DNA of 64,000 bases from Candidatus Poribacteria bacterium (GTDB lineage: Bacteria > Poribacteria > WGA-4E > WGA-3G), in assembly GCA_022826805.1 (NCBI GenBank), contig JAJDUH010000065.1, positions 1 through 64,000 on the forward strand. The letters run 5' to 3'. This document shows positions 33,682 through 43,132 of the stretch, one piece after another. The notes beneath the pieces were generated by a model that was not told the origin of the DNA, did not search any database, and worked only from the letters and a program-made list of their open reading frames with translations. Made by a program: the position numbers and the translations under genes. Position 1 is the stretch's first letter. Every line of letters begins with the position of its first letter.

Positions 33682-34821
33682 ATGACAGAGCATTCCTATA
33701 CCCTTATTCATCAAGACCCATCTACTTCGGCTCGAGTCGGTAAACTCCACACAGCACAGGGTGATGTGAATACACCAATATTTATGCCGGTAGGGACCCG
33801 CGGTACGGTGAAGGCATGCACACCGCAAATACTATCCGAGCAAATTCAAGCAGAAATTATTCTTGCGAATACCTATCACCTTTATCTGCGTCCCGGACAC
33901 AAGATTGTCCGAGAGGCAGGCGGTTTGCATCCGTTTATGGGGTGGCAACGCCCTATTTTAACCGATAGCGGTGGCTTTCAGGTTTTCAGTCTTGGTCGGC
34001 TGCGGACGATCACTGAAGAGGGTGTAACGTTCCGTTCTACGATAGACGGGACGGAACACTTTATTAGCCCTGAACGCTCAATTGAGATCCAGAATGCCCT
34101 CGGTGCAGACATCATCATGGCGTTTGACGAGTGTCCCGAATTACCGAACGAGTATGCGTATCTTAAAAACTCAATGGAGATGACATTGCGGTGGGCAGCA
34201 CGGTGCAAAGAGGTACATCAGAATCCGAATCAACTGCTCTTTGGAATTGTACAAGGTGGCATGGAACGGGATCTACGACAGGCGAGTGTGGAAGGGACTG
34301 TATCAATCGGTTTTCCAGGATATGCGATCGGTGGTCTGAGCGTCGGGGAAGAAAAGGATTTGATGTATGAAACGCTTGCTTACACTGCACCGCTGCTACC
34401 CGTAGAGAAGCCGCGTTACTTGATGGGCGTCGGCACACCTGAAGATTTAGTCTACGGTGTCCGTTGTGGGATTGACATGTTCGATTGTGTGATGCCGACC
34501 CGGAACGCCCGCAATGGTTCGCTGTTTACAACGACAGGTATCGTCCGCATCCGCAACTCGAAGTACAGTCGTGATTTTGGTCCGTTGGATTCAGAATGTA
34601 CCTGTTATACGTGTCAAAATTTCACACGGGCGTATCTCCGGCACTTGCATGTCGAAAATGAGATTTTGGGTTCTCAATTGCATACTTTGCACAACTTGCA
34701 TTTCTATGTGAGTTTAATGCGCGGAATTCGGCGCGCCATTTGTGAGGGGAGTTTCGCAGCGTTGGTAGATAGTGAACCGGATATTGGAGCGCTGGTAAAG
34801 TTGGGACAACCTGCCCAATAA
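33682..34821 (+). CDS. tgt: Queuine/preQ1 tRNA-ribosyltransferase
   Basis: 379 residues from the ATG at 33682; an in-frame TTG at 33652 lies inside the promoter spacer and is unlikely. It exchanges guanine 34 of certain tRNAs for a queuosine precursor. Motifs: TDSGGFQVFSL with Asp95, FDECPE, GIVQGG, the nucleophile segment DMFDCVMPTR and the zinc site CTCYTC followed by a His in RHLHVENE. Full length for bacterial Tgt. No other queuosine gene lies nearby. Confidence 0.96.
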   Translation: MTEHSYTLIHQDPSTSARVGKLHTAQGDVNTPIFMPVGTRGTVKACTPQILSEQIQAEIILANTYHLYLRPGHKIVREAGGLHPFMGWQRPILTDSGGFQVFSLGRLRTITEEGVTFRSTIDGTEHFISPERSIEIQNALGADIIMAFDECPELPNEYAYLKNSMEMTLRWAARCKEVHQNPNQLLFGIVQGGMERDLRQASVEGTVSIGFPGYAIGGLSVGEEKDLMYETLAYTAPLLPVEKPRYLMGVGTPEDLVYGVRCGIDMFDCVMPTRNARNGSLFTTTGIVRIRNSKYSRDFGPLDSECTCYTCQNFTRAYLRHLHVENEILGSQLHTLHNLHFYVSLMRGIRRAICEGSFAALVDSEPDIGALVKLGQPAQ

Positions 34822-35014
34822 TGAGCAGAAAGCTGTTAGGTTTCACTCCGCACCTCTCAAACGGAAAGTAGAGGGACTTAACTTCAGCCATCTTTGAATC
34901 AATAGCTTTCTGATGCTATCCGTTCAACCCCGTCGAATGCCACACGCGCATTCGGCGTTGATGCCCTACGATTAATTCCTTTCTTAAATTGAGACCTATG
35001 GTTGGCATAGGGAA

Positions 35015-35965
35015 CTAACCCACTAAGTACTTAAATACTGAAGAAAGATTATCGTCGGGTGAGTAGAGTTGAGAAACGTTTAAATCGTTTTCGATGAGAA
35101 GTTCGGGGAGCCTCGTGTAGAAGGTGTCGGGCTTGAGGGTCTCAATGATAATATCGTCCGCTTTTTTTCTCTCTGATTTGTCTACAACATCATCGCCATT
35201 AACAAAAGTTACGCTCAGGATATCTTCAAAAGGGAGGCAGACTTGCGCTAAACGGCGCGGCTCATCGGTGCTTAAGTAGACTTTGTGGGGGTGTTCGTCA
35301 ATCAGCTCTCGGATATCGGAGATAGTGCCTTCAGCGAGGATACGCCCCTGATGAATGAGTAGAATTGTCTCTGTCAATGCCTCGATTTCGTAGAGGATAT
35401 GGCTCGAAACGACAATGCTTATACCTTTATCAGCAAGTTCTTTGAGGAGTGAAATGACCTGCCGTCTCCCATTCGGATCCAAGCCAGTGAGCGGCTCGTC
35501 AAGGAAGAGGAGTTCGGGTTCATGCACTAATGCCTGTGCGAGTTTGATACGTTGCCGCATTCCCTTACTATATGAGGCGATCGGCCGGTCCTTTGCCGGC
35601 AGCATGTCTACTGTTTCCAGTACCTGTAGACTCCGAGACTCGGTTTCTGTTTTGTCGTACCCGCTTAACGTAGCGAAAAAGGTGACAAACTCGAAACCGG
35701 TCATGAATTGATACGCCAATTCTATGTCGGGGCAGTAGCCTACCTGTTTGGTCAGATCGGGATTATTCCACACGGGTTGGTTCAGTACCTTGACCTCGCC
35801 CTGGTTGGGTTTGAGTTGCCCCGTCATGACCTTGATCAGACTCGTTTTGCCAGCACCATTTGGACCCAGCAAGCCGGTTATTCCGGGGTGAATTGTGAGG
35901 GTTACATCGTTCACCCCCATAACTTCGCCGTACCATTTGGATAGATTTTCTGTTTGAACGATCAT
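35015..35965 (-). CDS. ABC transporter ATP-binding protein (ABC-2/NatA type)
   Basis: 316 residues. Walker A GPNGAGKT (34-41), signature YSKGMRQRI, Walker B LLFLDEPLTGLDP and the H-loop SSHILYE. The C-terminal ~90 residues are the extra domain typical of ABC-2 exporters. AAGGA precedes the ATG. No permease lies next to it (neighbours are tgt and a PfkB kinase), so the partner is elsewhere or lost. Confidence 0.92.
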   Translation of the reverse strand: MIVQTENLSKWYGEVMGVNDVTLTIHPGITGLLGPNGAGKTSLIKVMTGQLKPNQGEVKVLNQPVWNNPDLTKQVGYCPDIELAYQFMTGFEFVTFFATLSGYDKTETESRSLQVLETVDMLPAKDRPIASYSKGMRQRIKLAQALVHEPELLFLDEPLTGLDPNGRRQVISLLKELADKGISIVVSSHILYEIEALTETILLIHQGRILAEGTISDIRELIDEHPHKVYLSTDEPRRLAQVCLPFEDILSVTFVNGDDVVDKSERKKADDIIIETLKPDTFYTRLPELLIENDLNVSQLYSPDDNLSSVFKYLVG

Positions 35966-36122
35966 TTAACGTTCCTTGCGGTATGTTCCAGATCCGCCTG
36001 CGCCGTTGTTGCAGGCTGCGTTTTTTTGGTTTCACTTAAGTTTTGGATGTTTTCTTTTCGTTTTCGGAAACGTCCGATTGCAGCGCACCTATCTTGGGTA
36101 TCTACCGACAGCCGACCGCTGA

Positions 36123-37049
36123 TTACTGATTGCTGATTTTTAAGGTCTCTTGAAGATTTTGGATGCCGGCAGTTGTACCGATAGCGGTGACACATGCAGC
36201 CCCTGTTGCGGATGCCAATTCTGCTGTTGCTTTTAGGTCCCAGTTCATGAGGGTCCCCGCGAGAAAACCTGCGGCGTAAGCGTCTCCTGCTCCGGTGGCG
36301 TCAACAACATTCACAGGATACGCTGGTGCAAGATATTCTGCTTCAAGTGTGGAGGCGTAACTACCGTTTTCTCCCATTTTAATGACGATGGTATGGATAC
36401 CGTAGTTATCTCGCAAAAATTGGGTGATTTCCCGATACTCAGATAGACCCGTGAGATGTTCCGCCTCAACAATACTTGGCATAAAGATGTCTATGTGAGG
36501 CAAGCACGGTTCAAGTGTCTCCATCCACTTTCCAGTGGCATCATACGCTGTGTCAAGCGAAGTAGTTATGTCCAAAGCCTTTGCTTTTTGGAGAACGTTC
36601 GCCATCGGTGCCCCATCAAAGCTAGGCATGACGAGTGCCCCAGCGATATGCAAAATTTTGGCGGATTTGATAAGATCCCAATCAAGGTCTGCCTCACAGA
36701 GTTCACCATTTGCGCCGATGTAGTGGTAGAAAGTTCGTTCGCCATCGGAAGCAACAGCGACAAAGGTAAATGAGGTCCTGGCGTTGGTATCTTGTCGCAT
36801 GCCTACCGTGTTGACGCTATCGTCTGCAAGCCCCTGCAGGATCAGGTCCCCAAAAGCATCTTTACCGACTTTACCCATTGCCCCAGCAGAGATGCCGAGG
36901 CGCGCGAGCGCGACGGCTACGTTGTTAGCACAGCCCCCAGCATGGATTTCGAGTTCATCAAAAAGTGCTAATTTTCCCTTTTCGGGAAACTGATCTATTG
37001 GTCGTCCGAGTACATCAACGACATAAATGCCGAGTGATAGTACATCCAT
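36123..37049 (-). CDS. PfkB-family carbohydrate kinase
   Basis: 308 residues. AGGAGG-like AGAGGT precedes the ATG. Substrate loop HAGGCANNVAVALARLG and the catalytic anion-hole motif VVDATGAGDAYAAGFL (Asp base). Closest in pattern to ribokinase-type sugar kinases acting on ribose, fructose or a deoxysugar acid. The substrate cannot be fixed. Follows the orphan ABC gene on the same strand, no obvious operon. Confidence 0.9.
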   Translation of the reverse strand: MDVLSLGIYVVDVLGRPIDQFPEKGKLALFDELEIHAGGCANNVAVALARLGISAGAMGKVGKDAFGDLILQGLADDSVNTVGMRQDTNARTSFTFVAVASDGERTFYHYIGANGELCEADLDWDLIKSAKILHIAGALVMPSFDGAPMANVLQKAKALDITTSLDTAYDATGKWMETLEPCLPHIDIFMPSIVEAEHLTGLSEYREITQFLRDNYGIHTIVIKMGENGSYASTLEAEYLAPAYPVNVVDATGAGDAYAAGFLAGTLMNWDLKATAELASATGAACVTAIGTTAGIQNLQETLKISNQ

Positions 37050-37213
37050 GGTTTACCTCTTTGGAATGGTAGTCGGCAGTCAGGACATTCGCTACGCTCA
37101 CTTTCAGTGGTCAGTAGGACCTATAGCATACACGAATATTGCGATTGCCACAAGATTCTCTTGCTGATAGCCGTAAGGGTTGTGTAGCAACCCGACCTGA
37201 TAGCCGACAGCCA

Positions 37214-39163
37214 TTAAGGGCGAAAAATTACCAAAGTTTCATCATTTGTGTTCGCATTCTGATCTGTTGTTATGTCAGTAAAGTCGCGAGAAGCCCATCC
37301 AATAATGTAGGGTCGCTGGTTCAAACAGGTCTCATTGGTCAGATATTGTAAGACACCCTCTTGCTGTAGGATTCGTGCAAATGCCTTTCGTATGCCGCTC
37401 AGTTCTTTATCAGGTGGTATTTTTAAGGGGCGTCGGTTAGTTGTCATCCCGTTTTCTGTCAGAAACGGCTCTTGTCCTTTTAGACGGATATTTCCTAAGT
37501 AAGTTATCTCTTTTTTTGTGACGCTCCACGCGTTTTCAAGTTTAACGGGTAATTGTTGCGTAAATGCCTCTTGCACATAAGTCGTAGGATGCCAAGGTTC
37601 TACAGAGATATCTTGCAGTTGAACATGTGAACCTTGAATTAACGTCCCAAGCTTTTGAAACAGTTCAGTTTCCTGATGGCGGATAAAAGTGCCTTCTGGA
37701 AACGCAATGGACGTTTTTGTGCGCGACGTAGTTCTGATAGAAACAAAACTTTGTAGATGTCCACGTTGACGCTCTGCGTAAATTGATAAAATCGATAGTC
37801 GATCTGCTGCTATGCTGTCAGGCAAAATATTTCTCGCTAATGCAATTGCGCTCACCGACAGGAAAACAAAGAGGCAGCTTCCGACCCAATAGACGGACGA
37901 CTTTTGTTTAGATTTCCGAAAATAAAGCAGAAAGCCACCAAAAGCGAGAAGGTATGCTGGTAAGATTACGACTAACAGCTTAACAAGCGGCACCTGAGTA
38001 GGCATTTTTGAGAGAAACTGTTTATGAATTTTTTCTTCATGTTGACGAGCGGGCGCGTAGCGGTCTGCAAGATGCCGCGGCGATTTCCCGGACTCACTCA
38101 GTAAACGGTACCAAAACGCTTCACCTACTTCTCGCTCCGAGAATGGTGGCGCATTGTAATCAAATGCGAGACAGAGTATCTGACCGTTTCCAAAATTTCG
38201 CTTTGCGACGTAAATATGTTTCTCCGTTCCGATTAGCGTCTCACATCCTGTTTTGGGTACGAACTCAATATATTCAAATAAGGTTGGATTGTTATTGAAG
38301 GTTTGTTGGGTTTCACCACCTTCAACCCAACCTACCATGTCATGAGCGGGTGTCCGGAGCGTATCTGTCTTCTTTAGACCTTTCAATTCAACTGGAAGGA
38401 ACGGTTCCAGAAAACTGCCTCGCAGGGTGTCAAAGCTGCTGCCTCCGGACGTAATAAGTGTGCCGCCACGCTGCACCCAATCGAGTAGTGCTGCCTGTTG
38501 GGCTTTAGAGACATGCCTCTCCGTCAGAAAGGTTCCACGGATAACGAGAACATCAACGGCATTATAACCGATCCAGTTGCTTAGCAGTGACGTTGGGTTA
38601 GGGAGGTACTTAACATGTACTTCGGCACCATCGGAAACTTTTAGCGATTTTTTGTCAATAAATCGTTTCAACCTGTCCCCGCTCGGTGCTAATACTAACA
38701 CGAAATAGTCTTTGCGTGCAATAGGTATCGGTAGTGACATCTCCTGTATCATAGGCGACATAGCATTGAGCAACGTTCTCCCCCCCCTATCCTCCCCTAT
38801 CAAGGAGGAATTCCGAAGGTTGCTCTCTACGGACCCTGCAGGGACAAGTTGGACAATAAGCCGGGTTGCATTTTTCGAGCAGTAAACATAGAACTGTTTC
38901 TGTTGTCGTCCGGTTGGACTGAGCCGCAGTGGGGTGGCGTACCGCTCAAGCGGCGTATCTGAAGTAAAGTTTTGGACTTCCACTGTCAGTTCGCCGGCAA
39001 ATACGCCGGGTTCATCTTGACTCCGGACAGTAATAGTCAAAGGTGCCCACGTCCCGATTTTGTAACCGTCGTTGAACCCGAAAGTCACATTCTCAATTTC
39101 TACCGCACCGAAGGCAATAGAGACTGAAAAAAGAATCAGGATCACCAGAATTAAAGAATTCAC
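37214..39163 (-). CDS. GATase-like membrane protein, repeat-derived insert
   Basis: 649 residues from GTG. Signal peptide 1-20, beta-rich N-terminal domain (20-110), then a glutamine-amidotransferase-like fold (VDVLVIRGTFLTERHVSKAQQAALLDWVQRGGTLITSGG) without a clear catalytic Cys, and two transmembrane helices near 405 and 430. Similar proteins accompany BatA and DUF4175 genes in related phyla. Residues 117-129 (RNSSLIGEDRGGR) are encoded by a copy of a G-rich intergenic repeat (38777-38816). Function unknown. Confidence 0.65.
   Translation of the reverse strand: MNSLILVILILFSVSIAFGAVEIENVTFGFNDGYKIGTWAPLTITVRSQDEPGVFAGELTVEVQNFTSDTPLERYATPLRLSPTGRQQKQFYVYCSKNATRLIVQLVPAGSVESNLRNSSLIGEDRGGRTLLNAMSPMIQEMSLPIPIARKDYFVLVLAPSGDRLKRFIDKKSLKVSDGAEVHVKYLPNPTSLLSNWIGYNAVDVLVIRGTFLTERHVSKAQQAALLDWVQRGGTLITSGGSSFDTLRGSFLEPFLPVELKGLKKTDTLRTPAHDMVGWVEGGETQQTFNNNPTLFEYIEFVPKTGCETLIGTEKHIYVAKRNFGNGQILCLAFDYNAPPFSEREVGEAFWYRLLSESGKSPRHLADRYAPARQHEEKIHKQFLSKMPTQVPLVKLLVVILPAYLLAFGGFLLYFRKSKQKSSVYWVGSCLFVFLSVSAIALARNILPDSIAADRLSILSIYAERQRGHLQSFVSIRTTSRTKTSIAFPEGTFIRHQETELFQKLGTLIQGSHVQLQDISVEPWHPTTYVQEAFTQQLPVKLENAWSVTKKEITYLGNIRLKGQEPFLTENGMTTNRRPLKIPPDKELSGIRKAFARILQQEGVLQYLTNETCLNQRPYIIGWASRDFTDITTDQNANTNDETLVIFRP
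38777..38816. repeat. G-rich dispersed repeat inside a coding region
   Basis: On the minus strand TTCCTCCTTGATAGGGGAGG and a G-run, related to the intergenic copy at 41841-41873 (minus strand TTCCCCCCTGATAAGGGGGG) and to one at 62656-62733. It is in frame and adds about 13 residues. Confidence 0.6.
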
Positions 39164-39182
39164 AGGATTACCCCACCGCTAC

Positions 39183-39199
39183 GGCACACAGAGTGTGCC
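39183..39199. repeat. GGCACAC hairpin at a gene end
   Basis: GGCACAC-aga-GTGTGCC, followed by a CTACTTT that contains the stop codon of the GHMP kinase gene. A second copy with GGA loop is at 52283-52299, also directly after an SDR gene end. Confidence 0.6.
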
Positions 39200-39201
39200 T
39201 G

Positions 39202-40050
39202 CTACTTTGTAAGACGCGCTGGATTGTAAATAAGTCTTGTTTCCTCGGCACCTGCAAAAGGGTGTGTGCTAAAAACGCCGTTTCCTAACATGATCATCGA
39301 TGCGACGCCGCCTTCTGCCTCAATCTGCGCAATCGTGTCGATAACCCTTTCATCGCTGAGCAAACCGCTTTCTACTGAAAACTGCTTCGAGACAGCAAAG
39401 CAGGCGTTAAAGAGTCCGACATCCGGTTCAGTGTGTGTAAGCGTTCGCAAAGTGTCCAATGCCACATCTGCGGCACGATTGATACGAAGGGTCTGCTTTC
39501 TGTCCCCGAGTACTTCGCTTGTCTGAATAGGTCCGAAGTATCGGTAATAGATAGGCTGTTCGGCAATCGGTAGTCTATCGGCAACTAAAGGAGCACCTTC
39601 TTTTAATTTGACGAGGCATCCGCCGTGATATTGCGAGCATACATCTCCGAGTCCGGTGCGATTTTCAACTTCTGCAACATGTGCTATCATCGCGAGCGAT
39701 TCCGTATCTTTGCGGAGATGTAAGTACTCGTTGAGGGCATAGGTTGTTGCGAGCGCAGCAGCACCGCTAAGTCCGAAGCCGCAGCCGAGAGGTAAGGGAG
39801 AAGTAAGGTTCACCTTTATGCCTGCAACCTCTGTGTTCTGAATCAATCGATCGACAACAGCATACACCGTGGGAAAGTTGATGTCTTTTCCGTTAAATCG
39901 CACCGCTGTCTCATGATAATCAGAGACGATAACTTCCACACCCTCTGTAACAGTGAACCCCATGCCGAGTGAGTGCATACGGGTAGCATCGGGGTGCGGA
40001 ATAACTTTGAAAACACAAGAGATGTTGCCTGGGGCAAATGCTCTCGCCAT
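39202..40050 (-). CDS. GHMP kinase, archaeal pantoate-kinase-like
   Basis: 282 residues from the ATG at 40050 (MARAFAPGNISCVF). Motif 2 of the GHMP family is PLPLGCGFGLSGAAALATT. The AFAPGxIS opening and the missing classical N-terminal sugar-kinase motif fit pantoate kinases, an enzyme of coenzyme A synthesis in archaea; other GHMP functions cannot be excluded. A frame to 40104 is only the translated leader. Preceded by a GACAACGGA leader identical over 25 bases to that of PhyH B. Confidence 0.7.
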   Translation of the reverse strand: MARAFAPGNISCVFKVIPHPDATRMHSLGMGFTVTEGVEVIVSDYHETAVRFNGKDINFPTVYAVVDRLIQNTEVAGIKVNLTSPLPLGCGFGLSGAAALATTYALNEYLHLRKDTESLAMIAHVAEVENRTGLGDVCSQYHGGCLVKLKEGAPLVADRLPIAEQPIYYRYFGPIQTSEVLGDRKQTLRINRAADVALDTLRTLTHTEPDVGLFNACFAVSKQFSVESGLLSDERVIDTIAQIEAEGGVASMIMLGNGVFSTHPFAGAEETRLIYNPARLTK

Positions 40051-40096
40051 CTTTTTAACGATTGAATCTGAACTGCTGCGTCCGTTGTCCTTGCAG
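40051..40096 (-). promoter_or_regulatory. GACAACGGA leader element upstream of GHMP kinase
   Basis: Same 25-base hairpin block (40072-40096) as at 12476-12500, at the same 21-base distance from the ATG, followed by TCAATCGTTAAAAAG. Confidence 0.65.
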
Positions 40097-40184
40097 ATGT
40101 CCAATTGTTAATAACCCTTTCATAACCCAGAACCGGTTGAAATTAACCAAAAACCACCGTGAAGCAGATCGCTTGAATCAACAC

Positions 40185-40236
40185 GGAATGCACGTGTAGC
40201 ATTCCAAACCAATGCCAAGTGCGCGTGTGGCACTTG
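40185..40236. repeat. Two hairpins of the covarying-stem family
   Basis: GGAATGC-acgtgta-GCATTCC (40185-40205) and CAAGTGC-gcgtgtg-GCACTTG (40216-40236), preceded by AATCAACAC as in the array at 21530-21702. Stems differ, loops share GTGT. Confidence 0.7.
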
Positions 40237-40298
40237 TCGGGGGCTTTACGCCGCAAAACGTAGTGGAACGGGAGACCAGATTTAATAGTTTAAAAATT

Positions 40299-41702
40299 CT
40301 ACACATTACGTTGAGGTGGCGCGTATCTGGGATGAAATGCTCCCTCACCACATTGCCCCTCCTCTATCTTCGCGGCTTGTCCACCACCCGTAACGGAGCA
40401 TCTTGCACCATCTAATTCTGGTAGGACGTATCGTTGGAACCATGCCCCCATTTGTTGCTTCATGTCAGCAATACGTGCACCCTGAGATTTTTCATCTATC
40501 AGATTTTTGCGTTCATCTGGATCGTTCACTAAGTCATAGAGTTCATGCGGTCCATACGGATATCGATGGACATATTTCCACTCTTGCGTCCGAATCATAC
40601 GGACGGGACCGTATTCATCGTAGATGACGATTTCGTCTTTCGCGTCGTTCGTCTCTCCAGAGAGGGCAGGGACAAAACTTCTGCCTGGAGACATATCGTC
40701 ATTCGGATCAGGTAAACCGAGGTAATCAAGTAGTGTCGGCATGAAATCGTATTGGCTGACCATCGCTTCACTGACCCGCCCCTCTGGAATCCTACCGGGC
40801 TGACTCATAATGAAGGGGACTTTGACAGAGTTTTCATACATATTCAGCGGAAAGGTGCCGTTTCCTTTATGCCAAAACCCGTGATGTCCACATGAGTAGC
40901 CGTTATCACTACTGAAGACAACAAGCGTATTTTCACGGATGCCGAGCTTCGCGAGTCTATCAAGAATTCGTCCGACATTTAAATCGAGTGCGGTGATCGC
41001 TGCGAAATAGCCTTTTAACGATTCACGGTTACCCATGTGAACAGCGGCTCCCTGCACCGCCCACGGGTGGAGTGCCTCTTGCGGACACGTTTTGAAGGGG
41101 CAATCGTCGTAGGAGTCAACGATGTCTTGCGGGTGCCCATCGAAAGGGGTATGCGGTGCGTTGTAGTTGACGCTGAGATAGAAGGGTCGGTCTTTGTTCG
41201 CTGAGATAAAGTTCAGGGCATCATCAGTGATCACATCGGTAAGGTAGCCGGGTTGCATTTCAACCTGTCCATCTCGAATCATATCTGCATCGTTATACTT
41301 GCTTCCACCAGTGAGCAAAGCGAACCAGTGACTGAAGCCGTGTTGCGGCGTTAAACTGTCTCCGAGGTGCCATTTGCCGCTAAGCCCGACTGTATAATCA
41401 TTGTCGGCTAAGACATCGGTATAACAGGTTAATCCATCAAGGTATTGGGCGGGATCAGGTGGCATGTTCCCGTCGCGGATCCAGTCGTGTACACCGTGTG
41501 CTGAGGGGATGCGACCGGTCATGAGGCTGGCGCGTGCGGGTGAACAGACGGGGCTTGTGCAGAAAAAATTTGGAAAGCGAGTGCCTTCTGAAGCCAATTG
41601 GTCGAGATAGGGTGTGCGGACCTCATCGTTGCCACAGCATCCGGCTGCCCAGGGGCCCTGATCGTCGGTTAGAACAAAAATGACATTTGGTCTGTTTTCC
41701 AT
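40299..41702 (-). CDS. Formylglycine-dependent sulfatase (arylsulfatase A-like)
   Basis: 467 residues. RPNVIFVLTDDQGPW gives the metal pair Asp13-Asp14; the modification motif is CSPAR at 53-57, followed by SLMTGR. The second metal site is FSSDNGYSCGHHGFWHKG, and HELYDLVNDPDERKNL closes the fold. No signal peptide. Sequence type is like sulfatases acting on sulfated carbohydrates. A TGGAGA site lies eight bases before the ATG. Upstream lies the duplicated AAA gene. Confidence 0.92.
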   Translation of the reverse strand: MENRPNVIFVLTDDQGPWAAGCCGNDEVRTPYLDQLASEGTRFPNFFCTSPVCSPARASLMTGRIPSAHGVHDWIRDGNMPPDPAQYLDGLTCYTDVLADNDYTVGLSGKWHLGDSLTPQHGFSHWFALLTGGSKYNDADMIRDGQVEMQPGYLTDVITDDALNFISANKDRPFYLSVNYNAPHTPFDGHPQDIVDSYDDCPFKTCPQEALHPWAVQGAAVHMGNRESLKGYFAAITALDLNVGRILDRLAKLGIRENTLVVFSSDNGYSCGHHGFWHKGNGTFPLNMYENSVKVPFIMSQPGRIPEGRVSEAMVSQYDFMPTLLDYLGLPDPNDDMSPGRSFVPALSGETNDAKDEIVIYDEYGPVRMIRTQEWKYVHRYPYGPHELYDLVNDPDERKNLIDEKSQGARIADMKQQMGAWFQRYVLPELDGARCSVTGGGQAAKIEEGQCGEGAFHPRYAPPQRNV

Positions 41703-41840
41703 ATTGAATTCTCCATCTCATAGGTAAAGCAGGCGTGATAGGTCACATATTTCTTGCTGGTTGCCTGGTTTATTCGCCGACGCCTTACTTTTCATTTATG
41801 GTGAAACTGACAATTAAATAGACATTATAGCACAGACACT

Positions 41841-41873
41841 AACCCCCCTAACCCCCCTTATCAGGGGGGAATA
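41841..41873. repeat. G-rich dispersed repeat (uninterrupted intergenic copy)
   Basis: AACCCCCCTAACCCCCCTTA followed by TCAGGGGGGA. It can fold on itself by C/G pairing. Copies: 38777-38816 in a gene and 62656-62733 interrupted by a 38-bp insert. Confidence 0.65.
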
Positions 41874-41881
41874 GTATCTGT

Positions 41882-43123
41882 TTATTTATCTGGTTTACCA
41901 TAGTCAGAATCCGTTTTCTCAGAACCGAACAACTGGAGTTGTGGCGTATCTGCAGTAGAAACAGTAGGTACTGCATCGGGTCTCAATTGATTACGGCGTA
42001 GAAGTTCCCCTGTTGTAGATAATCGATCTCTCAAAACAGACTTCCCTGTTTTGTCAACTTGGGCGATTGCTGTATTTCCGTCCCGCGCTTCAACTGCGAG
42101 AATTGACTCTGCCTCCAAATCCTTGTTATCAAGTAGGTTTGGACTGTGACTCGTGAGAATAATTTGTGTTTTTCCAGCAGCGTCCCGAAGAGCGTCTAGC
42201 AATACACCTAAGGCTGCGGGATGAAAGGCAATCTCTGGTTTTTCAACTCCCACAAGCATTATGCGGTGCTGTGCCTCGTAATTTCCTTGAAACAGTGCTA
42301 CCAGAATTCCCAAGGCACGCAGGGTGCCATCAGACATATTGTTTGCCAAAAACCGCCAAGGATATTTTGCCCCCGCCATATGCTGTCTGAACTCCAGCGT
42401 CTCTCTGTGTCCAAGTTCTTTAACCCGGACACCATGTATACCGGGGACAATTTTCGCCAGATATTCCTCAACGTGTTGCTTAGTAGTGCGTGAAAATCGG
42501 GCAAGTACACTGGTCAGGTTGCTCCCATCCGGCATCAGCATGTCGCCAGTCTCGGGTATTTGGAGATCCCGAATCTTATCAAGGTTGAAATTATAAAATC
42601 CCATCCGAGAAAATGCTTCATAAACAGGCCGAAACTCGGGCAGTCCGGATGCGCTTACCAAGTAGAGCCGATTGCAGTCAGCAACGGGTGCCACGTCTAC
42701 ACTTGCACTGGTTACCTTGCCATTAACAACACGGAAGTATTTCTGCGGTGCGAAAAGCTGCGCGTCCTGGATCACACATTCTTCGCTCTGTACCTCATAT
42801 CCCCCACGTTCACGAGCAATAATACGAAAGGCATAGTGTCCTATAGCCCCTTTAGGTAAAGAGAAACCAAGACGGATACCGAAATGATTTGGATGCCCGC
42901 CGGAGCGGCGTCGGACATCATTGATACCGCCACGATCGCGTAAGGCGTGGTCGAGTGATGAACGCAACGCATCGGCAACGAACCGCAGTGCGTCCAGAAA
43001 ATTGCTCTTTCCTGCGCCGTTGGGACCTACAAGAAAGGTTAAAGGCTGGAGCTGTACATCACACACAGGGATACTCTTATAGTTTCTGAGAACAACTCTT
43101 GTAACAAACGTTGAATCTTTCAT
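41882..43123 (-). CDS. AAA/SMC-like ATPase, copy A, Walker B altered
   Basis: 413 residues. Walker A GPNGAGKS (33-40), a signature-like NMSDGTLRALGIL (262-274), and an SHSPNLLDN H-loop. Walker B normally ends EEPE; here it reads VGVEKPEIAFHP, so Glu295 is Lys (GAG/GAA to AAA). The family (AAA_15/AAA_21, OLD-like) pairs with TOPRIM nucleases in defence loci. Copy B, about three quarters identical by eye, lies upstream with an intact EEPE. Copy A may bind ATP without hydrolysing it well. Confidence 0.85.
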   Translation of the reverse strand: MKDSTFVTRVVLRNYKSIPVCDVQLQPLTFLVGPNGAGKSNFLDALRFVADALRSSLDHALRDRGGINDVRRRSGGHPNHFGIRLGFSLPKGAIGHYAFRIIARERGGYEVQSEECVIQDAQLFAPQKYFRVVNGKVTSASVDVAPVADCNRLYLVSASGLPEFRPVYEAFSRMGFYNFNLDKIRDLQIPETGDMLMPDGSNLTSVLARFSRTTKQHVEEYLAKIVPGIHGVRVKELGHRETLEFRQHMAGAKYPWRFLANNMSDGTLRALGILVALFQGNYEAQHRIMLVGVEKPEIAFHPAALGVLLDALRDAAGKTQIILTSHSPNLLDNKDLEAESILAVEARDGNTAIAQVDKTGKSVLRDRLSTTGELLRRNQLRPDAVPTVSTADTPQLQLFGSEKTDSDYGKPDK

Positions 43124-43132
43124 GTCATTACC

